From the NCBI RefSeq assembly GCF_030915525.1, contig NZ_CP133269.1, positions 3,569,001 to 3,633,000 on the forward strand: 64,000 bases of DNA, in the 5' to 3' direction. Under the pieces are notes generated by a model. That model saw only the letters and a program-made list of their open reading frames with translations. It did no database searches and was not told where the DNA came from. This document shows positions 48,727 to 63,344 of the stretch, in pieces (positions within the stretch are counted from its first letter, which is position 1; each line of letters starts with the position of its first letter). Source of the stretch: Neobacillus sp. PS2-9 (GTDB lineage Bacteria > Bacillota > Bacilli > Bacillales > Cytobacillaceae). Position numbers and translations under genes: made by a program.

Positions 48727-51405
48727 TTATTTTGTTTTTCTTAATAAAAATGTCCCTGCTAGTAAAAAAGTTGGAATAGAGGATAGTCCTACAATTAACA
48801 ACCAATCTTTCGCAAGAATCGGCAGTGTATGGAAAATAGGCTGCAAAGGTGGATAGTAAATAACAACAAGCATTAACAATAGTGATGAAATAACCGCCCA
48901 AACTAGATATGGATTCCCAAATGGATTTCTTGACAGGACCGATTTTTCACTCCGGCAATCAAACACATGGATTAACTGAGCCATTACTAGTGTGGCAAAG
49001 GCAACTGTTTGAGCATACTGCAGCTTACTCGGATCATTACCATAAACAATCATAAACGATAATAAGGTTACAATCCCAATCAGGAATCCCCTTGAAACAA
49101 CCTTCCATCCTAACCCCCGGGAGAAAACACCTTCATTAGGGCTTCTTGGCTTTCGTTTCATTACATTTTCCTCTGGTCGATCGAGTCCAAGTGCCATAGC
49201 AGGAAGTCCATCCGTAACCAAATTAACCCAAAGGATTTGGATTGGCACGAGAGGAAGCGGCAATGCCAAAATCATTGCAAATAACATGACTAATATTTCA
49301 CCAACATTGGATGCCAGTAAATAACGGACAAATTTACGTATGTTTTCATAAATGTTTCTGCCTTCTTTAATCGCAGCTTTAATCGTAGCAAAATTATCAT
49401 CCAGCAGAATGAGCGCCGAAGCTTCTTTTGCAACATCAGTCCCTGTAATCCCCATGGATACCCCGATATCTGCTGCCTTTATTGCAGGAGCATCATTTAC
49501 TCCATCCCCTGTCATGGCAACAATATGCCCCCTATTTTGTAACGCTTTAACAATTTTCAACTTATGCTCTGGGGAAACCCTTGCAAAAACAGAAACATCA
49601 TCGACTATTTCCTCAAGTTCTTCCACTGACATATCAGATAATGCTTTACCATCCAACACCTTGCTTTTCTTAGTTAAAATGCCTAGCTGGGAAGCAATTG
49701 CTTTTGCTGTAATCACGTGGTCTCCCGTGATCATTACCGTTTTAATACCAGCTTCCTTACACTCTTTCACGGCATCTTTTACTTCAGGTCTTGGCGGGTC
49801 AATCATTCCTTGGACTCCAATGAATGTTAACTGTTTTTCTGCTTCTTGTTCACTTAAAATGACGGTGTTTGTAGATATTGGTTTAAAAGCGATAGCTATG
49901 GTCCGAAGTGCCTGTGAAGCAAGGCCATTGATTGCATCCTGGACCTTATTTTGCGAATCCTTATTTAAGTATTGAGTCCGTCCATCCCATAGGATCGATT
50001 CACTAATCCCTAAAATGACATCTGGGGCCCCTTTTGTAATAATAAAATGCCTGCCTTGTTTATCCTTTACATGAACGCTCATCATTTTTCTTGCAGAATC
50101 AAACGGAAATTCATTCACAATCGTAAATTCGTCTAATAGCTTTGTCCTTTCAAAGCCTGCTTTCATTGCACTTACTAATAAGGCGCCTTCCGTTGGGTCT
50201 CCATCCAGCGTAAATTCATCATCCTTTATCACTAGGTCTGAATGATTGCATAACATACCAAAAATCAGCATTTGCTGTAAGGCTTTCTCATCTTTAGGCT
50301 GTACGGTTCGATCATCCCGGTAAAACTGGCCCTGCGGCTCGTAGCCAACGCCGTCTACAGTCCAAGTTTGTCCACCGCTCCACAAATGTGTTACGGTCAT
50401 TTTATTTTGGGTCATTGTTCCAGTTTTGTCAGAGCAAATAACCGAGGCGCAACCAAGTGTTTCGACTGCAGGCAGCTTCCTAACAATCGCATTTTGCCTA
50501 ATCATCTTCTGTACACCAAGTGATAATGCCACCGTCACGATTGCAGGCAGACCCTCTGGAATGGCTGCAACAGCTAAAGAAACCCCTGCTAAGAACATTT
50601 CATATAAATCATGTCCACGTAATACCCCGACTACAACCACAAGGACCGTCAGCAATAAGGCAACAGTTATTAAAATCTTCCCTAGCTGCTCCAAGCGTCG
50701 TTGTAATGGAGTATCCTGCGATTGTGCACTTTGGAGTAAATCAGCAATTTGCCCCATGGCGGTTTTCATACCCGTCGCCATTACAACCCCTATGCCGCTT
50801 CCCCTAGTTACCATCGTACCCATAAAAGCGATATTTTCCATGTCTCCAATTCCAGGGTTTGGATTGGTTAAGCTTTCTATATGTTTAGCAACTGGAACAG
50901 ATTCACCCGTAAGAGCAGATTCCTCAATTTCTAAACTTTTTGACTCAATTACACGAACATCAGCACCAATCCGATCTCCGCTGCTAAACTTTAAAATATC
51001 ACCTACGACAATTTCCTTTGAAGGAATCTTGATCCATTGACCATCCCTAAGAGCTGACACCTGTGGAGCAGATAATTCCTTTAGCGCCTGGAGTGACTTT
51101 TCTGCCCGCCGTTCTTGGAAAAAACCAAGAAAACCATTTATAATGACGATGGCGATAATCGCAATTGCATCAATATATTCGCCAAGTAATCCAGATATCA
51201 AGGTAGCCGCAAGAAGTACTAAGACCATAAAATCTTTAAATTGACTAAAAAATAAGAGTAAAGCCGATTGCTTTTCTCCTTCTTCTAATTCATTTAGCCC
51301 GTACTGGTCTATCCGTTTTTTTACTTCTTCCTGTGATAATCCAGAAGAAAAGTCGGTTTCTAAGGCCTTTTCTACTTGTTCTATCTTCATTTCATGGAAT
51401 TTCAT
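48727..51405 (-). CDS. yloB: YloB, P-type calcium-transporting ATPase (SERCA-like)
   Basis: This P2A ATPase pumps Ca2+ across the membrane. The phosphorylated Asp326 lies in ICSDKTGTMTQNK; TGES is at 167-170, AIPEGLPAIV (281-290) is the SERCA-type M4 calcium site, and GDGVNDAPA the hinge. About ten membrane segments are expected: four before the phosphorylation domain and six after it. Length is 892 residues with no regulatory N-terminal extension. In B. subtilis YloB is linked to sporulation and germination traits. It is divergent from rqcH and has its own terminator. Confidence 0.96.
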   Translation of the reverse strand: MKFHEMKIEQVEKALETDFSSGLSQEEVKKRIDQYGLNELEEGEKQSALLLFFSQFKDFMVLVLLAATLISGLLGEYIDAIAIIAIVIINGFLGFFQERRAEKSLQALKELSAPQVSALRDGQWIKIPSKEIVVGDILKFSSGDRIGADVRVIESKSLEIEESALTGESVPVAKHIESLTNPNPGIGDMENIAFMGTMVTRGSGIGVVMATGMKTAMGQIADLLQSAQSQDTPLQRRLEQLGKILITVALLLTVLVVVVGVLRGHDLYEMFLAGVSLAVAAIPEGLPAIVTVALSLGVQKMIRQNAIVRKLPAVETLGCASVICSDKTGTMTQNKMTVTHLWSGGQTWTVDGVGYEPQGQFYRDDRTVQPKDEKALQQMLIFGMLCNHSDLVIKDDEFTLDGDPTEGALLVSAMKAGFERTKLLDEFTIVNEFPFDSARKMMSVHVKDKQGRHFIITKGAPDVILGISESILWDGRTQYLNKDSQNKVQDAINGLASQALRTIAIAFKPISTNTVILSEQEAEKQLTFIGVQGMIDPPRPEVKDAVKECKEAGIKTVMITGDHVITAKAIASQLGILTKKSKVLDGKALSDMSVEELEEIVDDVSVFARVSPEHKLKIVKALQNRGHIVAMTGDGVNDAPAIKAADIGVSMGITGTDVAKEASALILLDDNFATIKAAIKEGRNIYENIRKFVRYLLASNVGEILVMLFAMILALPLPLVPIQILWVNLVTDGLPAMALGLDRPEENVMKRKPRSPNEGVFSRGLGWKVVSRGFLIGIVTLLSFMIVYGNDPSKLQYAQTVAFATLVMAQLIHVFDCRSEKSVLSRNPFGNPYLVWAVISSLLLMLVVIYYPPLQPIFHTLPILAKDWLLIVGLSSIPTFLLAGTFLLRKTK

Positions 51406-51568
51406 CCGACCATCTCACTTCCCCCTTTATTGACATACTCTAAGGAAAGCTTATTCAGGGTCGTCCAAAAAAATGCTATGATATGATGAAAGAATTAGTT
51501 AAAACCCATCCTATTAACAAACGATAAATAAGACAGATTTGAAAATAGTAGGATATAATTAATTTATT
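51406..51568. other. Divergent yloB-rqcH intergenic region
   Basis: It is non-coding. Plus-strand TATAAT (51553-51558) just before the inserted repeat could be an rqcH -10 box, but no matching -35 is visible. TTGACA at 51430 has no partner at normal spacing. With the repeat that follows, the gap reaches 379 bases. Confidence 0.4.
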
Positions 51569-51752
51569 GGCTATGTAAAAGTGCTTATTGATGATTTGGC
51601 ACTATGTTGATTGGAGCGGAAGGCACGAGACTCCTGCGGGAGTAGCCGGTCACGGGAGACCCCGCAGGAGTGAGCGACGAGGAGGCTCCCGGACCGCCCC
51701 GCGGAAAGCGAAGTGCCTGGAGCGGAAATCAACATGCAAGTTTAACAAAACC
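51569..51752. repeat. 184-bp MITE-like repeat, family 1, copy 4, before rqcH
   Basis: This copy is inverted relative to the other three. Ends are GGCTATGTAAAA and TTTAACAAAACC. Flanks AATTTATT (51561-51568) and AATTTATA (51753-51760) match at 7 of 8. The outer arms TGTTGATT/AATCAACA and GGCAC/GTGCC are kept, while the centre differs from copies 1-3, so it is a distinct subtype. It lies 32 bases before the rqcH start codon and would be part of its 5' leader if transcription starts upstream. Confidence 0.85.
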
Positions 51753-51784
51753 AATTTATATGAAAGTGTAAAGGATGTTTTCCC

Positions 51785-53497
51785 ATGTCATTTGATGGTT
51801 TATTTACAAAAGCAATGGTTGCTGAGCTTGTCCGCTCCTTAAAAGGCGGTCGAATCAACAAAGTCCATCAACCATATAAAAATGAAGTAATTCTTACAAT
51901 CCGGGCAAATGGAGTCAATCAAAAGCTTCTCCTCTCAGCCCATCCAAGCTACGCAAGAGTACAGCTGACAAACGAAGCCTATGAAAATCCCAGCGAACCA
52001 CCAATGTTTTGTATGTTGCTTAGAAAGCATATCGAAGGCTATATATTAGAAGACTTATATCAAGTTGAAACCGATCGAATGATTATTTTTGAAATAAAAG
52101 GTCGAAATGAAATCGGTGATATTAGCTATAAACAATTAATTATTGAAATTATGGGCAGACATAGCAATATAGTTTTAGTAGATAAAACAAGAAATGTCAT
52201 CCTTGATAGTATTAAGCATGTTTCCTTTGCTGTTAACAGCCATCGAGCGATTTTACCAGGCCAGCCTTACGTATATCCCCCAGAACAAAATAAGGTAAAC
52301 CCATTTACAGCTGTTGAAGAGGATGTATTACAGAAGGTTGATTTTAATAGCGGCAGGATTGACCGTCAGCTTGTCGAGCATTTTGCCGGTACCTCACCCC
52401 TTTTTGCTAAAGAGGTACTTTTCCAAAGCGGACTGGCAAATCGCACGACCGTTCCTTCAACCTTTACCCGGTTAATAGAAAGTATAGCTTCTGATCATAT
52501 TTCTCCTTCTATTACTTCAAGCGGTGGAAAAGAATCATTTTATTTATTTCCACTTGAGCATTTGAATGGGGAAACGAAAAGCTATCCTACCCTTAGCGAA
52601 ATGCTAGACCGCTTTTATTTCGGTAAGGCGGAACGTGACAGGGTGAAGCAGCAAGGGAATGATATTGAGCGGTTTATTACTAATGAGAAAGAAAAGAATG
52701 AAAAGAAAATTGAAAAACTAAAGAATACGTTACAGGACGCTGAGCGTGCGGATCAATTTCAGCGCTATGGCGAACTATTAACAGCTAACCTCTATGCGGC
52801 GAAAAAGGGCATGAATGAAATAGAAGTGGTCAATTATTATGATGAACACGGTAGTACGATTGCCATCGCATTAGACCCGAGGAAATCACCTTCTGAAAAT
52901 GCCCAAAAGTATTTTTCTAAGTATCAAAAGGCAAAAAATGCGGTAACTATTGTAACGGAGCAAATAGAAAAAGCGCAGGAAGAAGTAATGTACTTTGATA
53001 ATTTGTTGCAGCAAGTAATTGCCGCCTCTCCAAAGGATTTGCAAGAGATTCGCGAAGAGCTCGTAGAGGGTGGCTATGTCCGCGACCGGAAGAAAAGGAA
53101 CGGCAAAAAAATTCAGAATGCTAAGCCGGTTTTAGATCACTTTGTGTCTTCTGATGGAACAGACATCATTGTTGGGAAGAACAATAAGCAAAATGATTAT
53201 TTAACCAACAAGCTAGCTGCTAGAGACGAAATTTGGCTTCATACAAAGGACATTCCTGGTTCCCATGTTGTGATTCGCAGCAAAGAGCCCTCCGATGAAA
53301 CCATTCGGGAGGCGGCCGTTTTGGCTGCTTATTACAGCAAAGCACGAAATTCAAGCTCCGTACCGGTTGATTTTACAAAGGTTCGCTATGTAAAAAAACC
53401 AAGTGGCGCAAAACCAGGTTTTGTTATTTATGATAATCAACAAACAGTTTATGTCACTCCTGATGAAGAAATGGTGTTGAAATTAAAGAAAAATTAG
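51785..53497 (+). CDS. rqcH: RqcH, ribosome quality control NFACT protein
   Basis: RqcH binds stalled 50S-peptidyl-tRNA complexes and adds C-terminal alanine tails that mark the chain for degradation. The NFACT-N domain carries the Asp97-Arg98 pair (ETDRM) known to be needed for tailing. A coiled coil follows (about 285-430), then the NFACT-R domain ([18 protein letters not shown]). Length is 570 residues, and older annotation calls it fibronectin-binding protein. The ATG has AAAGGATG upstream. It is convergent with pyrE and divergent from yloB. Confidence 0.96.
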   Translation: MSFDGLFTKAMVAELVRSLKGGRINKVHQPYKNEVILTIRANGVNQKLLLSAHPSYARVQLTNEAYENPSEPPMFCMLLRKHIEGYILEDLYQVETDRMIIFEIKGRNEIGDISYKQLIIEIMGRHSNIVLVDKTRNVILDSIKHVSFAVNSHRAILPGQPYVYPPEQNKVNPFTAVEEDVLQKVDFNSGRIDRQLVEHFAGTSPLFAKEVLFQSGLANRTTVPSTFTRLIESIASDHISPSITSSGGKESFYLFPLEHLNGETKSYPTLSEMLDRFYFGKAERDRVKQQGNDIERFITNEKEKNEKKIEKLKNTLQDAERADQFQRYGELLTANLYAAKKGMNEIEVVNYYDEHGSTIAIALDPRKSPSENAQKYFSKYQKAKNAVTIVTEQIEKAQEEVMYFDNLLQQVIAASPKDLQEIREELVEGGYVRDRKKRNGKKIQNAKPVLDHFVSSDGTDIIVGKNNKQNDYLTNKLAARDEIWLHTKDIPGSHVVIRSKEPSDETIREAAVLAAYYSKARNSSSVPVDFTKVRYVKKPSGAKPGFVIYDNQQTVYVTPDEEMVLKLKKN

Positions 53498-53525
53498 AAA
53501 AGCCCCGGGATTCCGGGGCTTTTCT
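53496..53525. terminator. Bidirectional terminator between rqcH and pyrE
   Basis: AGAAAAGCCCCGG-GATT-CCGGGGCTTTTCT is a 13-bp symmetric stem. It directly follows rqcH and, read on the minus strand, can also end the pyr operon about 150 bases after pyrE. Confidence 0.9.
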
Positions 53526-53562
53526 GTACGAATTCCTATCAAAAATTTATCTTAAAAAATTA

Positions 53563-53666
53563 TTTCTACACGATTTTAAGATTTATCTACACACTTTTAT
53601 TATTTATCTACACACATTTAGCTTTTATCTACACAAAAACCAGTTTTATCTACAAATTTCTCTACA
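53563..53666. repeat. 21-bp-spaced TTWTCTACA box array (iteron-like)
   Basis: The core TCTACA occurs at 53565, 53586, 53607, 53628 and 53649, five times with exactly 21-bp spacing, and a sixth time at 53661 (12 bp on). The middle copies read TTATCTACA(CA). Spacers between cores are not conserved. The box differs by one base from the DnaA box TTATCCACA. The array lies in the pyrE 3' region, after the rqcH terminator, and has stop codons in all useful frames. Confidence 0.85.
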
Positions 53667-53674
53667 GAACCAGG

Positions 53675-54315
53675 TTAAGCCTCTTGTTTCTCAAAACTCA
53701 TACTCCATGATGAAGGGTCTTTTCTCCAATCAAGGAGGCTGGCTTGGTCGGTTCCGTTAACATAGCCTTTTTCGACCGCAACCCCTATTAAAGTAGGAAA
53801 ATCAGTTAATGATTCACTTTTAATCCCTGCCAGTAAAAAGGCTTCTTTTCCTTTTTCAAGCCCATAGGTAAAGATAGATACCACTCCCATCACCTCACAG
53901 CCAGCTTCCCTTAAAGCCTGAACCGCCGTGATTACGCTGCCTCCTGTGGATATCAAATCCTCAACTACGACTACTTTTTGTCCTTCTTCTACTTTTCCTT
54001 CAATTTGATTCCCTTTCCCATGTCCCTTTGGCTTGGAACGAACGTAACACATTGGTAAATCCAAAAGGTCACTGACCCAGGCAGCATGAGGGATCCCAGC
54101 AGTGGCTGTTCCTGCAATTACTTCTGCATCAGGAAAGTGTTCAAGAATGAGCTTTTTCAACCCTAAGGCAATGTCTTTCCTTACGGCTGGGAAGGACAGT
54201 GTTAACCGATTATCACAATATATGGGGGACCGAAGTCCAGAGGTCCACGTGAATGGTGTTTGTGGTTTTAGTGCAACTGCATTTATTTCTAATAGTTTTT
54301 CAGCGATATCATGTT

Positions 54316-54319
<4 letters not shown>
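53675..54319 (-). CDS. pyrE: Orotate phosphoribosyltransferase
   Basis: It joins orotate to PRPP to make OMP. The PRPP-binding motif [13 protein letters not shown] is at about 116-128, with [12 protein letters not shown] as the flexible catalytic loop. The ATG at 54319 ([12 protein letters not shown]) overlaps the pyrF stop by four bases and follows AAGGGAG; the product has 214 residues. It is the last gene of the pyr operon and is followed by the 21-bp box array and a shared terminator. Confidence 0.97.
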
Positions 54320-56711
<2,392 letters not shown>

Positions 56712-56715
<4 letters not shown>

Positions 56716-59700
56716 GCAAAAACGGCCTCCTTTTTCTTTTCCACAGCCATTGCTTCTGCTGAAAAATTCATGGATTCAATCACCTTTAGGATTGCATCCG
56801 CTGTATCTAGTGAGGTTAAGCAGGGAACTCCATTCTCAACCGCTTCACGGCGAATTCTGAATCCATCTCGTTCCGGCTGCTTCCCTTTTGTCAGTGTGTT
56901 GATGATGAATTGGGCTTCTCCATGATGGATGACATCTAATAGTGTTTTTCCTTCTGAACCAATTTTCCCAACCACTTTTACCTGTAATCCTGCTGACTCT
57001 AAAACGGTAGCCGTACCGCTTGTTGCCATTAAACGATAACCGTTTGAAGCAAAACGCTTGGCAAGCTTTAATGCTTCTTGTTTATCTTTATCAGCAACAG
57101 TAAACAATACAGTGCCGAACTTTTGAATGTTCATGCCTGAAGCAATCAATCCCTTGTATAGAGCTTTTTCAAGCGTCATGTCCTTACCCATTACTTCACC
57201 TGTTGATTTCATCTCCGGTCCTAAGGTGATATCCACGCTTTTCAGCTTGGCAAATGAGAAAACCGGAACCTTAACATACACACCTGTTTTTTCAGGAACA
57301 AGCCCTGGAGTATAGCCTTGATTTGTCAATGAAACTCCTAAAATAGCTTTTGTTGCAATCTTTGCCATTGGCACTTGGGTGATTTTACTTAAAAATGGTA
57401 CGGTACGACTTGATCGCGGGTTGACTTCTAGTACATAGACTTGACCTTGTGACAATACATATTGAATATTTAACAATCCCACGATGTTTAAGCCTTTTGC
57501 CATTTTTACTGTGTATTCAACAAGTGTTTTCTTCACATCTTCAGAAAGTGTTTGAGGAGGATACACTGCAATCGAGTCACCAGAATGGACCCCGGCTCGC
57601 TCGATATGTTCCATAATTCCAGGTATCAATACATTTTCCCCATCACAGATGGCATCCACTTCAATTTCTTTTCCGATTAAATAGCGGTCAATCAAAACTG
57701 GATGTTCTGGATTTACCTTTACTGCGTTTTTCATGTAATGAAGCAATTCTTTTTCATGATAGACTATTTCCATAGCTCTACCGCCAAGAACATAGGATGG
57801 TCGGATTAGAACGGGATACCCGATATCGGTTGCAATCACTAGTGCATCTTCCACTGATAATGCTGTTTTCCCTAAAGGCTGCGGAATATTTAGCTGTTCA
57901 AGTGCTTGTTCAAATTTATCTCTATTTTCTGCACGGTCTAAATCCTCAAGGCTTGTTCCGAGAATTTTCACACCGTTTTCAGTAAGCTTAGCTGCCAGAT
58001 TGATGGCTGTTTGACCACCAAATTGAACCACAACTCCAATAGGTTTTTCTAACTCAATAATGCTCATGACATCTTCAATCGTAAGCGGTTCGAAGTAGAG
58101 CTTATCCGATATACTAAAATCTGTGGATACCGTTTCAGGGTTGTTATTAATGATGATCGCTTCATATCCGGCTTCTTTGATGGCCTTAACAGAATGAACC
58201 GTTGCATAGTCAAACTCTATCCCTTGACCAATTCGTATGGGTCCAGAACCGAGAACAATCACACTTTTTCTATCTGTAACCACCGACTCGTTTTCCTCTT
58301 CGTATGTTCCATAGTAATAAGGAGTTTCCGATTCAAATTCTGCAGCACAGGTATCGACCATTTTGTATACAGGGACTAGACCGAAGTTCTTCCTGAGTGT
58401 ATTTATATCCTTTTCAGTCAAATTCCATAACTCAGCTATTTTTTTATCCGTAAAGCCTTTTTGCTTTGCTTCGATTAGGATTTCTTGATCTAGTGGATTC
58501 GTTGCAAGCTGTCTTTCTAGTTCAATGATCCCTTCCATTTTCTTTAGGAAAAATAAATCTATTTTACTCCATTGATGGATAGTTTCAATGGTAATTCCAC
58601 GTTTTAGCCCTTCTGCGATGTAAAAAAGCCGTTCATCGCCTGCTTTACGTATCCGTTTCTCGAGTAAATCATTATCAATTTCCTCTGCACCGTTTAATTC
58701 GAAATGGTACACTCCTGCCTCAAGTGAGCGAATGGCTTTTAACAGGGATTCTTCAAACGTTCGGCCTATTGCCATAATTTCTCCTGTTGCTTTCATTTGG
58801 GTTCCCAATGAGCGATTACCTGATTCAAATTTATCAAACGGCCATCTTGGGATTTTCGTCACGATATAATCAAGTGCCGGTTCAAAGCTGGCGTAGGTTT
58901 TACCCGTAACAGGGTTCAACATTTCATCGAGTGTTAAGCCAACAGCAATTTTTGCAGCAAGCTTTGCAATCGGATAGCCAGTAGCTTTTGAGGCTAGAGC
59001 CGAAGATCGGCTAACACGTGGATTTACTTCGATAATATAATAGTTAAAGCTATCTGGATCCAAAGCAAGCTGAACGTTACAACCCCCTTCAATCCCTAAC
59101 TTTCGAATGATTTTTAGAGAAACATTTCGTAACAGCTGATATTCTCGATCACTTAGCGTCTGACTTGGGGCTACAACAATGGAATCACCGGTATGTACTC
59201 CAACCGGGTCAATATTTTCCATGTTACAAACGACAATTGCATTGTCATTTCCATCGCGCATGACTTCGTATTCAATTTCCTTAAAGCCAGCGATACTTTT
59301 TTCTAGCAGGCATTGATTAGCAGGACTGTGCTTTAATCCGCTTAAGACAATTTCCTCTAATTCTTCAGGATTATGACAGATTCCGCCTCCCGTTCCTCCA
59401 AGGGTATATGCTGGGCGAACAATGACAGGGAAGCCAATCTCTTCCACAAAAGCCTTTGCTTCGGCTAATTCATGAATAATTTCACTATCTGGTACCGGTT
59501 CATTTAACTCATTCATTAAGCTTCGGAAGAGCTCTCGATCTTCTGCTTGTTTAATGGCAGAAAGTTTGGTTCCTAGAATTTCAACTTCGCATTCAGCTAG
59601 AACACCTGATGTTGCTAATTCAACGGCAAGGTTAAGACCTGTTTGCCCTCCAAGTGTCGCTAAAAGAGCATCCGGACGTTCCTTACGAATAATTCGGCTG

Positions 59701-59921
59701 ACAAACTCTACTGTCAATGGTTCAATATAAACTGCGTCTGCAATTTCTGTGTCCGTCATAATTGTGGCAGGATTAGAGTTTACTAGAATGACACGGTAGC
59801 CTTCTTCCTTTAAAGCGATACATGCTTGAGTGCCTGCATAATCGAATTCGGCAGCCTGACCAATGACGATTGGTCCTGAACCAATTACTAGAATGGAGTG
59901 AATATCTTTACGTTTAGGCAT
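56712..59921 (-). CDS. carB: Carbamoyl-phosphate synthase large chain, pyrimidine pathway
   Basis: It makes carbamoyl phosphate from bicarbonate, ATP and the ammonia supplied by CarA. Two homologous ATP-grasp halves begin [18 protein letters not shown] and, near residue 555, [17 protein letters not shown]. Both contain GGxxx-type ATP loops ([22 protein letters not shown]). The last ~130 residues are an MGS-like allosteric domain. Length is 1069 residues. Inclusion in the pyr operon makes it the pyrimidine-specific enzyme (PyrAB). It overlaps carA by eight bases. Confidence 0.98.
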
Positions 59922-61001
59922 TTGCTGTTACCTCCTGTTTGTTCTCTTCCATCATTGCAAGAAACTGATCAAATAAGCCGTTGGCATCTTCAGGTCCTGG
60001 TGAGGCCTCGGGATGGTACTGGACAGTAAAGGCCGGGTAATCTAAATGTTTTAGTCCTTCTACCGTTCCATCATTAATCGCTATATGGGTGATTGCTAGT
60101 CTTGTGTCTTTAATCGAACCTTCTTCAACCGTATATCCATGATTTTGTGACGTAATCGCAATTTTTCCAGTAGATAAATCTTTCACTGGGTGATTTGAAC
60201 CTCGATGACCAAACTTCATTTTTTCCGTATTGGCTCCGCACGCTAGCGCAAATAGTTGATGACCTAGACAAATTCCAAAAAGAGGAACCTTACCTAAAAT
60301 CCCTTTTAACATATCAATAGCTTCAGGAACATCCTTCGGATCCCCAGGTCCATTGGACAGCATAATTCCATCTGGGCGTAATTGAAGAATTTCGTCAGCG
60401 GTTGTATGATATGGAACTACAACCACATCACAGTCACGTTGGGTTAGCTCTCGTAATATTCCATGCTTCATTCCAAAGTCTACAAGGACTACTCTTTTCC
60501 CACGTGCTGGACTCGGATAAGCATTTTTAGTTGATACCTGCTTAACTTGGTTGATTGGAAGTACGGTGCCTCGTAATGTTTTTAATACTTCCTCTGGATT
60601 TTTTTCTATACTACAGATGACACCTTTCAAGGTTCCATATTGACGGATTATTCTTGTTAACTTCCTTGTATCAATCCCTGCAATCCCCGGGATTTTTTTC
60701 ATTTCAAAATACTCAGCTAAGGTAAATTCACTTCTCCAATTGGAGGGAAAATCAGCAGATTCTTTAACAATGAAGCCCTTCACAGCTGGGTTGATTGATT
60801 CGAAGTCGTCCCGATTAATCCCATAATTGCCTATAAGCGGATAGGTAAGGGTAACAATTTGTCCGCAGTAGGATGGGTCCGAAAGAATTTCTTGATAGCC
60901 AGTCATACCTGTATTAAATACCACTTCCCCAATGGTTTCCGTATCACTGCCAAACCCTTTTCCAATAAATATCGTTCCGTCTTCTAATATCAGCTGCTTT
61001 T

Positions 61002-61005
<4 letters not shown>
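59914..61005 (-). CDS. carA: Carbamoyl-phosphate synthase small chain, pyrimidine pathway
   Basis: The glutamine amidotransferase subunit (PyrAA). The N-terminal domain is [19 protein letters not shown] onwards. The class I amidotransferase triad is Cys246 (FGICLGHQL), His331 and Glu333 ([10 protein letters not shown]). The ATG at 61005 overlaps the pyrC stop by four bases, with AAAGGATG upstream; the product is 363 residues. Confidence 0.98.
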
Positions 61006-63192
<2,187 letters not shown>

Positions 63193-63215
63193 TCAAGATC
63201 CCGCCTCTCATTTTT

Positions 63216-63330
63216 AATAAAAAACACCCTAATCTTTTAATTAGGGTGTAGTTACGTCCATACTTAGTAACCAAGATAAATCTGCTTGGTTTTTAAGTTA
63301 CACCCTTATAAGCCTCTCTGGACTTCCTTT
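63216..63330 (-). promoter_or_regulatory. PyrR-dependent transcription attenuator before pyrB
   Basis: On the minus strand AGTCCAGAGAGGCTT (63324-63310) fits the PyrR-binding loop consensus ARUCCNGNGAGGYU. GGGTGTAAC just after it can pair with the ACACCC of the terminator as an antiterminator. The terminator ACACCCTAAT-TAAAAG-ATTAGGGTGT (63249-63224) is followed by a T run. UMP-bound PyrR should favour termination between pyrP and pyrB. Confidence 0.93.
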
Positions 63331-63344
63331 AAAAGGTTGTTAAT

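Noticed and set aside
49352..49975. Long plus-strand frame opposite yloB (207 codons), and a similar one at 50426-51040
   Set aside because: They are antisense shadows of the conserved ATPase, with Ser/Thr/Ile-rich composition and no ribosome binding site.
51588..51842. Plus-strand open frame of 84 codons overlapping the rqcH start
   Set aside because: Most of it is the repeat element and the rest is rqcH in another frame.
51785..53497. Fibronectin-binding adhesin
   Set aside because: Older label for this family; the D97-R98 pair, NFACT domains and lack of a signal peptide point to cytoplasmic RqcH.
53563..53666. CRISPR-like array
   Set aside because: The repeat core is only 9 bases with 12-base spacers, has no dyad and no cas genes nearby; an iteron-like binding array is a better description.
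53563..53666. Peptide of seven-residue repeats (21-bp period, VDK core on the minus strand)
   Set aside because: The frame is broken by stop codons after almost every unit, and the conserved part is the DNA core, not codons.
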